A stretch of DNA of 40,114 nt from contig CBDIHP010000019.1 in NCBI GenBank assembly GCA_965279195.1, forward strand, positions 1 to 40,114, in the 5' to 3' direction. This stretch comes from CBDIHP01 sp965279195 (GTDB lineage: Bacteria; Planctomycetota; Planctomycetia; Isosphaerales; Isosphaeraceae). Positions 18,575 to 26,600 of this stretch are shown here, in pieces; the stretch's first letter is position 1, and every line of letters starts with the position of its first letter. Below the pieces are notes generated by a model. The model searched no databases. It was given only the letters and a program-made list of their open reading frames with translations, and was not told where the DNA came from. A program made the position numbers and the translations under genes.

Positions 18575-19789
18575 CTATCCAATCAACTCGCGGCTCTGAA
18601 TTCGCGCCCACTCGCGCGCCACGCCCGTCGCCAGCCGCCCGGCTCGTTCGAGGGCGACGGTCGACAGCAGGCCCGAGCCGAGCTGGTCGCGGGACGAATG
18701 CAAGCGCATCGAGACGCCCACGACGTCGCCCAGGAGGCTGACCGCGTCATAACCTTCGGCGACGAACGGGTCGCTGTCCATCCCCGCGCCCAGGACTCGC
18801 AGCCTCGCCCAGTCGAGCCCCAGACGGTCCGCGACGGCCGAGGCGAGCCGGACCGTTTCGGTCTGGCCCGCCAGATAGACCCGGTCGCCGACGCCCACCG
18901 TGTCCAGATTCACCAGCAGCGTCGGCTTCTCGCGCCACCAGTCGCGGTGGCGGTCGAGGAACGCCCGGGCGCCGTCGAGCCCGAGTTCCTCGGACCCCGT
19001 GGCCACGAAGATCGCCTCAATCTCCCGCCCCGGCTCGTTCTGCCAGGTCCGGGCCAGTTCGAGCATCACGCCGACGCCCGTCGCGTTATCGAGCGCCCCG
19101 GGGCTGCGATTCCCCGTCAGGTTGGCCGTCAGCGCGCCCAGCATCGCGATGTCGAGGCCCGCCAGGATCGGCCAGGCCCCGTCCCAGCGTCCGGCCAGGA
19201 TCAGCCCGGCGAGCACCATCGAGCCGATCGTCGAGGCCACCACCAGACCGACCCGCAGGCCCGTCGGCAGCACCTGCGACTTGCTGTCGTAATGCGCCAT
19301 GAACACGACCCGCGCCGGCGCCAGGTCCGGATCGACCTCGTCCGACACCGCGACGATGTTCCGCGAAGTGAGCTGCGCGGGCAGGCACGCCGCGATCCCT
19401 CGGGCCAATGACCACGGCGCATTGACCAGGAACGCCGCCGTGATCGCGCACAAGCCTGCACAGACGGGGAACGGTCCGGCCAGGAGCAATCCGAGCCCGA
19501 CCATGAGTCCGGCCGCGACGAACGTCAGACGCATCCCGACTTCCCGGCCGACGTGCGGCACGGCGAACGGCTCGCGGCGCGTGCGGAGGCCGAACGAACC
19601 CAGGATCCGCTCGACCCGGACCGCCGCGCGCAGCTCGCCCCGCGTGCCGACGAGCCGGGGGAAGCTCAGGGATCGGACGTGTCCGACGACTTCGTCGGCG
19701 TCGAAGGCGGGCGCGAGGTGCGGAGCGAGAAGCTCCGCGTTCGCCGCGTCGGGGCGTTCGACGCCCTGGGTCGCGAGGAGAGGGCTCAT
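18575..19789 (-). CDS. Membrane M28-family metallopeptidase with inserted TM helices
   Basis: A 404-residue zinc aminopeptidase-like protein. The M28 metal ligands are recognisable: H166 and D168 (MAHYDSK), D234 (GALDNATG), the E267-E268 pair (GSEELG), D296 (NLDTVG) and H364 (LHSSRDQL). Hydrophobic segments lie at about 87-123 (two helices) and at 179-200 and 203-223. The latter pair sits inside the peptidase fold, between the first and second metal-ligand motifs, so the enzyme is an integral membrane protein. ATG 19789 is chosen; a TTG at 19912 would add an Arg-rich, unlikely 41-residue extension, and no clear ribosome site exists at either. It lies 199 bases after apbE on the same strand and may be co-transcribed. 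The substrate is unknown. Confidence 0.85.
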   Translation of the reverse strand: MSPLLATQGVERPDAANAELLAPHLAPAFDADEVVGHVRSLSFPRLVGTRGELRAAVRVERILGSFGLRTRREPFAVPHVGREVGMRLTFVAAGLMVGLGLLLAGPFPVCAGLCAITAAFLVNAPWSLARGIAACLPAQLTSRNIVAVSDEVDPDLAPARVVFMAHYDSKSQVLPTGLRVGLVVASTIGSMVLAGLILAGRWDGAWPILAGLDIAMLGALTANLTGNRSPGALDNATGVGVMLELARTWQNEPGREIEAIFVATGSEELGLDGARAFLDRHRDWWREKPTLLVNLDTVGVGDRVYLAGQTETVRLASAVADRLGLDWARLRVLGAGMDSDPFVAEGYDAVSLLGDVVGVSMRLHSSRDQLGSGLLSTVALERAGRLATGVAREWARIQSRELIG

Positions 19790-19988
19790 CAAGGCGGACC
19801 GGACGGGGTTGTCAATCGATGGTGTCGAGCCACATGGCCGGCAACGAGGGCGGCGTCGCCGCAACGCCCTCGAATTGATCTTACGGGTCCGGCCCCCGTT
19901 TGAAAACCGCAACCGCCCCGATCTCGCCCGTCGGAATCTGACGGATCTGCCGGATGTCCCGGCCGGCCCGCCCGGGACGACCTCCGTC

Positions 19989-21641
19989 TCAGGGCTTCGC
20001 CGGCCGGGGGCGATACGCGATCGACGCCCCCTTGAGCTCCACGCCGCCCGGGAAGGTGTCGGAGATCGCCGCGCCGCCGAGGGTGTACTTCTTCGTGATT
20101 TCCTGATACGTCCCGTGCTCGCGGGCGGCCTCGATGTGGATCGTGTACGACCCGCGCGGCAGGAACCGGCCGTGGTCGTCCTTGCCGTCCCAGATGACGG
20201 AGTACGAGCCCGGCGGCCGGGTGGCGCGGGCGATGGTGGCGACCGGGTCGAAGGTCTCGACCTTCATCCGGCCCCGGTCGGCCCGGTGCCAGCGTTTCAC
20301 GTCCGGCAGCCATTGCCAGGGGCCCGCGCCGCCGAACGACACCCAGAGCGCCAGAGTCCGGACCGGGAACCCGTCCTTGTCCTCCACCCACACCGCGACA
20401 TACGGCTTGCGATACCTCGGCGCGGCGTCCTGCGGGTTGTTGAGGTCGAACTTGATGACCATCTCATGCGTCCTGCCGAACGCATCCGCCGCCTCGGGCG
20501 CCATCGGCCGCATCTTGGGCACGCCCGACGGCTTCGCGTTGGCCTTCGCCTGCGGCCTCGTCGCCCCCTTCGACTGCGGCCCGGGCTCCAGGCCCGTCGC
20601 CAGGAGCGCGATCACCGGCCCTCGGATCCCCGACGCCGGCGCGGGCCGGACGAGCCTCGACCAGCCCGCGCTCTCGTGCCGCGTGCCGTCCCGATCGACG
20701 ATCAGGAACTCGACCCCGGGGACCTTCGCGGCCAGGCGCCGGGCCTCGTCGGCCGACACGACGTTGAAGATCGTCGCCAGCGCATCGGCGTCCGACGACC
20801 TCGGGGCCAGCACGGTCGCCTGCGCCACCCGGCCGGCCGGCTCGCCGCTCCGGGGGTCGAAGATGTGCGAGTAACGTCGACCCCGGATGGTGAACCCGCG
20901 CTGGTAGTCGCCGCTGGTCGCCATCGCGCGGTTCGACAGTTCCAGATACTCCAGCGGCTCGGTCGTCTCGGAGTCGCGGAAGGGGTCGGCGACCCCGACG
21001 ACGGCCCGGAAATCCCCGGCCGCCCGCATGTCGCCGCCCGCGTTGAGCAGGACGCCCGACACTCCCGGCACCGCCATCGCCCTCGCGCACGCCTTCTCCA
21101 CGATCGCCCCCTTGGCGATCGCATTCAGGCTGATCGGCACGTCCGGATGGGTCCTTGCGAGGTGACGGTTGCCCTCGATCCTCCAGGGCTCGCCCGAGAG
21201 CAGGGCGAGGGCCTCCTTGCGCTCGCCGTCGTCCGGAAGTCGCCCCTCCTCCTCGGCCCTGGCCCAGAGCCTCGACAGCACCTCGACCCGGGGCTCGAAC
21301 GCCCCGCCGCTCCGGGTCCGCCAGAGGTCGGACTCGGCGAGCATGTCGATCAGTTCGCGCGAGAGTTGTCGGGGGGATTGCCGCGAATCCAGCCAGCGCC
21401 TCAGCTCGCTGCTGCGATCGTAGCCGCTGAAGACGAGCGAGAGCCGGTCGATCTCGTCGAGCGTGGCGCGCTCGGCCGCGATCGCGACGACCCCGCTCGC
21501 CGCCTGGACGCGGAGTTCGAGGGACGTCCCCATCACGTCCTCATGGGCGAACCGGAACTCCCCCGCCCGGGCATGGCCCGCGAAGATCCCCGCGAGCCCC
21601 AGCACGATCACCGCACGCAAGGCTGTCATTCTCAGGTCCAT
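19989..21641 (-). CDS. apbE: FAD:protein FMN transferase (ApbE) with C-terminal DUF2271 domain
   Basis: A 550-residue exported flavin transferase. Residues 1-27 are a signal peptide. The ApbE domain (about 30-330) carries MGTSLEL (37), LNAIAKGAIVEKA (172-184), LLNAGGDM (198-205), ATSGDYQR (241-248), HIFDPRSGEP (259-268) and DADALAT (284-290). These bind FAD and Mg2+ and, in this family, attach FMN to a Thr/Ser of NqrB/RnfG-type proteins. After a Pro/Lys-rich linker, the C-terminal ~160 residues (about 385-545: VIKFDLNNPQDAAPRYRKPYVAVWVEDKDG, RPPGSYSVIWDGKDDHGRFL) match DUF2271, an immunoglobulin-like domain often found fused to or beside ApbE. No flavin-accepting reductase is in the window. 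ATG 21641 or 21629 could both start it; the next gene is divergent. Confidence 0.93.
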   Translation of the reverse strand: MDLRMTALRAVIVLGLAGIFAGHARAGEFRFAHEDVMGTSLELRVQAASGVVAIAAERATLDEIDRLSLVFSGYDRSSELRRWLDSRQSPRQLSRELIDMLAESDLWRTRSGGAFEPRVEVLSRLWARAEEEGRLPDDGERKEALALLSGEPWRIEGNRHLARTHPDVPISLNAIAKGAIVEKACARAMAVPGVSGVLLNAGGDMRAAGDFRAVVGVADPFRDSETTEPLEYLELSNRAMATSGDYQRGFTIRGRRYSHIFDPRSGEPAGRVAQATVLAPRSSDADALATIFNVVSADEARRLAAKVPGVEFLIVDRDGTRHESAGWSRLVRPAPASGIRGPVIALLATGLEPGPQSKGATRPQAKANAKPSGVPKMRPMAPEAADAFGRTHEMVIKFDLNNPQDAAPRYRKPYVAVWVEDKDGFPVRTLALWVSFGGAGPWQWLPDVKRWHRADRGRMKVETFDPVATIARATRPPGSYSVIWDGKDDHGRFLPRGSYTIHIEAAREHGTYQEITKKYTLGGAAISDTFPGGVELKGASIAYRPRPAKP

Positions 21642-21689
21642 CCCCGGCCGTTTGGTGTCCCCCCGTTAGTGTAACGGCAACGACACGCC

Positions 21690-21742
21690 AAGTCCCCCTC
21701 TGGAGTGTGGCAGCTCCGCCCCCGCACTCCAGAGGGGGACTT
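21690..21742. repeat. 18-bp perfect hairpin between divergent genes
   Basis: AAGTCCCCCTCTGGAGTG (21690-21707) and its exact complement (21725-21742) enclose a 17-base loop. The stem ends in GGAGTG/CACTCC, the terminal bases of family B arms, so it may be a distant or minimal member. It lies between the divergent apbE and 21876 genes, where a terminator is not needed. A regulatory or mobile-element role fits better. Confidence 0.75.
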
Positions 21743-21875
21743 CGATTCAACCTTTCCCCGCCGTCGTCCGACAATAGTCCTCGGACCGCCTCGCGAGGAT
21801 CGCGGGCACGTGCGTAAGGATGAGGAGGGACGGAGCCACGTTCCGGGCGCGACGGAGCGAGAGGGAGTTCGGGTC

Positions 21876-22550
21876 ATGGCGGACGACAGAGGCAACGACA
21901 AAGGCAGCGGAAGCAACCTCGTCCTGGATGAAGCCTTGCGACTGGCGGACAGGGCGGCACGCGACGGCGACCGGACCCTCCGCGACTCGATGCTGACCCT
22001 GGCCATCGCCCTGGCCGACCCGAGGGCGAAGTGGGTCGAGCGCTGCCGGGGGGCCATCCTCTCCGGCCGACCGGGCCACTACCTCGGCCGCTATCCCAAC
22101 GCCCGCACGGCGGCGAAGCGCCCCGAGGTCCAGACCGCCTTCGAACGGATCCGGGCCAAGTATCCGCTCGAACGGATCCGGGCCCTGCGGCTCCAGATGG
22201 AAGCCTCCCACGGCCCATTCCGCGGCGATCCCGAGCCGCTGGCGACGGTGCTCGAACGGGTCCTCGGACGCCCCGCCGAGGCCGAGAACATCCGCCGCGA
22301 TGCGCCTCACGCCGCGATGGCCCCGCTCAGCCGGCCCGCCCCCGTGCTCGCCGCCGCCCGCAGCGCCGCCGAACTCGAACCCCTGCCTAGCTCCGTCGCG
22401 AGCCTCTGGGCCCGGCCGTCTCCGGAGAATGACCCGAAGCCGACTGCAATACCCGGCGCGAAGCCCGACGATACCCTGAACTTCTACCTGACCGTCCTGC
22501 TCGGCATCGCCGTCCTGCTCGCGAGCGTCGGCGGCCGGCCGCATTCCTGA
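21876..22550 (+). CDS. Predicted tail-anchored membrane protein of unknown function
   Basis: A 224-residue protein I do not recognise. ATG 21876 follows GGGAG at good spacing. The N-terminal ~130 residues are charged and helical (LVLDEALRLADRAARDGDRTLRDSMLTLAIALAD, KRPEVQTAFERIRAKYPLERIRALRLQ). A Pro/Ala-rich linker follows, and a single hydrophobic helix (about 202-219, NFYLTVLLGIAVLLASVGG) lies four residues before the C-terminus. There is no signal peptide. The predicted topology is a cytoplasmic domain with a C-terminal anchor. It is co-directional with the EF-hand gene 157 bases downstream and divergent from apbE. Confidence 0.75.
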   Translation: MADDRGNDKGSGSNLVLDEALRLADRAARDGDRTLRDSMLTLAIALADPRAKWVERCRGAILSGRPGHYLGRYPNARTAAKRPEVQTAFERIRAKYPLERIRALRLQMEASHGPFRGDPEPLATVLERVLGRPAEAENIRRDAPHAAMAPLSRPAPVLAAARSAAELEPLPSSVASLWARPSPENDPKPTAIPGAKPDDTLNFYLTVLLGIAVLLASVGGRPHS

Positions 22551-22707
22551 GCCCGGCCTCGGCGCGACGGGGAAAATCGCCGTCGCGCTGTCTCCGGGGC
22601 TTGCCCCCGCACGTTTCTCCCTCCAGGATCGAGCGGAATGACGCCCGCCCGGCCCGACCGGAACTGCCCCCGAGGACGGCCACGCGAGAACAAGGGAGAA
22701 CGCGCAA

Positions 22708-23451
22708 ATGTCCCGATCGATCACGCTGCTCACGACCCTCCGGCGCCTGGGCCTGGCCGCCCTCTTCGGCCTGACCCTCACCGGCGCCTTGCAGGCCCAG
22801 GACAGGCCCGCGCCCAACGATGATCCCCCGCCGCCCCGCGAGCGCGACCGCGAACGTCCCCGCGACCGCGACCGCCGGCCGGATCCGGAAGACCGCCCCC
22901 GCGATCGCGACCGCCGGTCGGATCCGGAAGACCGCCCGCTCGACCGCGATCGACGCCCGGCGCCCGACGACCGCCCGCGTGACCGCGACACGCGTCCCGC
23001 GCCCGAGGATCGTCCCCGCGACCGCGACCGCCGCCCCGAAGGCGGCCCCGAGGATCGCCCGCGCGGCCGTCGCCCCGAGGGCGGCCCGCAGGACGGCCCC
23101 CCGCGCCGCGGGCCCGGCGGCGGCGGACCCGGCCAGCCCGGCGGCCGGCCCCCGCTCCACCCCCTGATGCGGGCCATCGACAAGGACGGCGACGGCGTCC
23201 TCTCCGCCGACGAGATCAAGGCCAGCGCCGACGCCATCAAGTCGCTCGACCGCAACAAGGACGGCAAGATCACCCGCGAGGAACTCCGCCCCGCAGGCGG
23301 CCCCGGCCCCGATCGCGGCCCCGGCGGCGGACGCGGCCCCGGCGGCCGTGGTCCCGGCGCCGACCGCGGACCCCGAGACGACGGGCCCGAACGCGGCCCT
23401 CGCGGCCCCCGTCGAGGCGAGGACGGCCCGCCCCCGCGCCCGATCGACTGA
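22708..23451 (+). CDS. Secreted EF-hand protein with Arg/Asp/Pro tandem repeats
   Basis: A 247-residue protein. ATG 22708 has AAGGGAGAA upstream, and residues 1-30 form a signal peptide ending ALQA. Residues 52-118 are a 13-residue tandem repeat of the type RDRDRRPDPEDRP, four good copies and one diverged. Two EF-hand loops follow: DKDGDGVLSADE (158-169) and DRNKDGKITREE (181-192), both with calcium-ligating positions intact. The C-terminus is Gly/Pro/Arg-rich. EF-hand proteins with low-complexity extensions are frequent among exported planctomycete proteins. A calcium-binding cell-surface role is inferred, and the polyampholyte repeat is likely disordered. The 3' end abuts repeat B2. Confidence 0.85.
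   Translation: MSRSITLLTTLRRLGLAALFGLTLTGALQAQDRPAPNDDPPPPRERDRERPRDRDRRPDPEDRPRDRDRRSDPEDRPLDRDRRPAPDDRPRDRDTRPAPEDRPRDRDRRPEGGPEDRPRGRRPEGGPQDGPPRRGPGGGGPGQPGGRPPLHPLMRAIDKDGDGVLSADEIKASADAIKSLDRNKDGKITREELRPAGGPGPDRGPGGGRGPGGRGPGADRGPRDDGPERGPRGPRRGEDGPPPRPID
22861..23016 (+). repeat. 39-bp coding tandem repeat (4 units)
   Basis: Four consecutive 39-base units encode the 13-residue RDRDRRPDPEDRP-type repeat, and a fifth diverged unit follows. The first two units differ by only a few bases, which suggests recent slippage or unequal recombination. Copy number may vary between strains. Confidence 0.85.
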
Positions 23452-23458
23452 ACCACAT

Positions 23459-23598
23459 GGAGTGCGGAAGCTTGCTTCCGCTAGGTTATCGCGGAGCTTG
23501 CTCCGCGTGCCGGATCGCAGCTCACACCTCCGACCCGTCACCCGACCTCGGGAGCAAGCTCCCTCCGGGCGACAGCGGAAGCCAGCTTCCGCACCTCC
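23459..23598. repeat. Family B nested inverted repeat (copy B2)
   Basis: The left arm 23459-23482 is identical to that of B1. The right arm 23574-23598 carries one substitution and one extra C. Inner hairpins CGCGGAGCTTGCTCCGCG (23490-23507) and GGGAGCAAGCTCCC (23550-23563) occupy the same positions as in B1. The first has compensating changes (GAAGC to GGAGC on both sides). It lies between the convergent EF-hand and kinase genes. Confidence 0.85.
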
Positions 23599-23615
23599 GG
23601 GCGGTCCTGCGTTCC

Positions 23616-26600
23616 TCAGCGCACCGCCCGGAAGAGGATGTACCTCCCATCGGGCGAGCACGCGAGGTCGGCCACGGTGTCGGCCGCGCCGGTGGGGATC
23701 TGGGTGGGGCTGCCTTCCAGCACCTGGTAGACCCTCCGGAACTGCGTGTTCTTCTCGCCGATGCCGACGAAGAGGACCTCGTCCAGGAAGCCCCGGGGCA
23801 TGGGCGACTGCGGCAGGATCGCCAGGTCCGCCGGCTTCGCCCACATCGTCCGCAAGGGCATCGCCTTCGCCGGGTCGGTCACGTCGACTTCGAGGATCTT
23901 GATCGTCGACCCCGGCCAGCGGACCGCCGCGAGCAGCCGATTGGGGGCGGACCATTCCGGGCGCGAGGCCAGGGGGAGGTCGAGGATCCTCAAGGGGTGT
24001 TCCTTCCCCGTGGCGAGGTCGTAAATCCGAGCCCGGGCGGGCTCGGTGAGGGCCTCGTTGTGCTCGCTGATGAGCAGGGATTTCCCGTCCGGCGACCACG
24101 ACGGCACGCCGAAGCTGTTGAGGGGCTTCCGGTCCGTCCCATCGACATTCATCGTGCAGACCCCGCCGAGCTTGCCGTCGATGGCGTTGCGGAACGCGAC
24201 CTTCGACCCGTCCGGCGACAGCGAGGGCGCCGACCCGGGCCCGAGGTCGCGGACCCTCGTCTTCATCTTCGGCGCATCCATCATCAGGATCCGCGAATGC
24301 CCCGGGTCGGAGTCCGGCCCCGCCGCAAACACGATGCTCCGGCCGTCCATCGACCACCGCGGCGATCCGACCCAGCGGAGCCCTTCGATCGGTTCGTCCA
24401 GGACCAGGATCTTCTGGTTCTTCGCCATGTCCTTCAAATAGACCCGCGACCGCCCCGGATCGTCCCGCGTCGGCACCACCGGCGACGCCTCGATCGCATC
24501 CACCAGCGCCGCCGTCTGCTGCCGGGCCAGCAAGGTATCCGCTGCCACCGACTTCTCCCGGACCCGTGAGGGTTCCGCCGGCCGCAAGGGCAAATCCAAT
24601 ACACGCTCCTCGGATGTCGGTGCGACAGAGGACTTTGACGACGCCTTCCGATCATCCCGATTGGCGTTGAACATCAGGTAGCGCCCGCCGGGGGAGACGG
24701 TGAGGCCGCCGAGTTGGTCGGGGCGGGCGAAGGGGTCGATGGGGGCGAGCTGGCCGTTCGTCAAGAGGTAGAGCTGGCGGTCGCCCGACGGTTCCACGCC
24801 GATGAAGATGACGTCGCCGTTGCCGCGATGGACGATGGGCCAGCGGGGGAGCAATTTCTGGCCGTCAGGCGGGAGCCAGAGCCGGTTCAGGATGTGGTCC
24901 CGTCCTGGTCCCACAAGCTGGACCTCGGCGAGCAAATTGATGCCATCAGCCTGTCGAAGTGCGGTGATGAGACGATCCTTCGCGGACCATCGCGGCCATG
25001 ACAGGATCGAGTGGCCGGGGATGCTCAGCGGACGCGTTCGGCCAGTCTCCATATCGTAGAGGCTCGACTGCGTCGGCTCGCTGAACGAGTTGAGCAGCAG
25101 CGCCTTACCGTCCGGCGACCACGTCGGCGGGAACCGATCCGTGAGTCGCTTCCGATCGGTCCCGTCCGCGTTCATGACATACGTTCCGCTCGGCGCATCG
25201 AAGTTCATGAACGCGATCCGCCTCCCGTCCGGCGACCAGACCGGCGACATGCCCGTGCCCAGGTCCCGGAACCTCACCCGCTCGTCGTGCAGCTCCATCA
25301 GGATGATTCGTGGGATCCCGGGAGGCGCCTGAGAATCTCCCCAGAACACCACCCGGCTCCCGTCCGGCGACCACTCGGGCGCCATGACCCTCGTCAGCCC
25401 CGGGATCGGCTCATCCAGCGCCAGCCGGGTTGTGGCGAGTCGCAAGTCCCTCAAGTAGATCTGCATGCGACTCGGGTCCGGCGCCGTCGGCTTGACCGGC
25501 ATCTTGCCCATCGCCTCGACCAGCCGATCCGCCGCAAAGGCGGGGTCGAGCCGGATCGTCCTCTGCCCGGGCTCCAGTTGCGTCGCGGGGGCCGATGCAG
25601 CGGGTGCGGGCCTGTCCTGGTCGGTCGGTGTCACCTCGCAGTACACGAGGAACTTGCCGTCGGGCGAGAGGCAGGCGCTGTGGACGAGCGCACCCGGCGT
25701 GGGTTCCGACAGGACGGCGGTCATCAGCGTGTTGGGCTTCCGCTCGACTTTCAGCAATCGGCCTCGGTTATCGGCGGTCCTTCCGAGGACGTACACCGTC
25801 TGATCCTTCAGGCTCGGGAGGACCCAGGTGGGCGTGAATCCGGGTGTGTCAGCGAAACTCCAGTAGCGGTACAACTCCCGGGGCGCGTCGGGCTGACTGA
25901 TGTCGAATTCGATGATCTCAAGCCCCCGCGACCGCGTCTCGACGAGGGCGACGATCGTCTGATCCCCCGACCATTGCGGCAGGCTGCGGATCCGGCTCGG
26001 GCGGAAGGCAATCGGCCGTTCTCGATTGGAATCGAGGATCCGGCAGGTGAATCCCGCCTCGCCGTGGCTGGACGCGACCAGGATCCGGTCGCCTTCCGGC
26101 GACCATCGGGGGATGCCATCCGTCGGAATGCGACGATTCTTCGATGAGATGGAGCCCGAGATGATGATTTCCTTGGGGGTCTCAGGCCCCCCGACGCAGG
26201 TGGCCAGTTGCTTGCCATCGGGCGAGAGCGAGGGCCAGCTGCCCGTGGCGACCTCCTTGAGATCGATCTTGCCGTCGCTCACCCGGACGGCATACGACTT
26301 CGCCGGCTCGCCTTGCCTGGGCGCCCTCTCGAACGCGATCCGGCTCCCATCACCCGACCAGTCCACCGCGGTGATCCGGTGGACGTCCTCGAAGTCCTCC
26401 AGGATTCGCCGGGTCCGGCCCGTGTCGAGATTCTTCATGTAGACGTTGCTGTGGGCCGAAGGCGAGCGTACGGAGGACGAATTCAGCATGAGGAGATGGG
26501 CGAGGACCTCCACCTTGCTGGAGCTCCGCCCCCGCCTGTTGAGGGAATCCAGGTCCGGCTTCCTCGCGGCCTCGGCCAGAGTCGGGGCGTCCTCCGCCTC

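Noticed and set aside
19299..21674. A 791-codon plus-strand open frame
   Set aside because: It is antisense to M28 and apbE, both of which show full motif sets on the minus strand.
22861..23061. Regular 39-bp repeats resembling a CRISPR array
   Set aside because: There are no spacers, the period stays in frame and encodes a 13-residue protein repeat inside a signal-peptide protein, and no cas genes are present.
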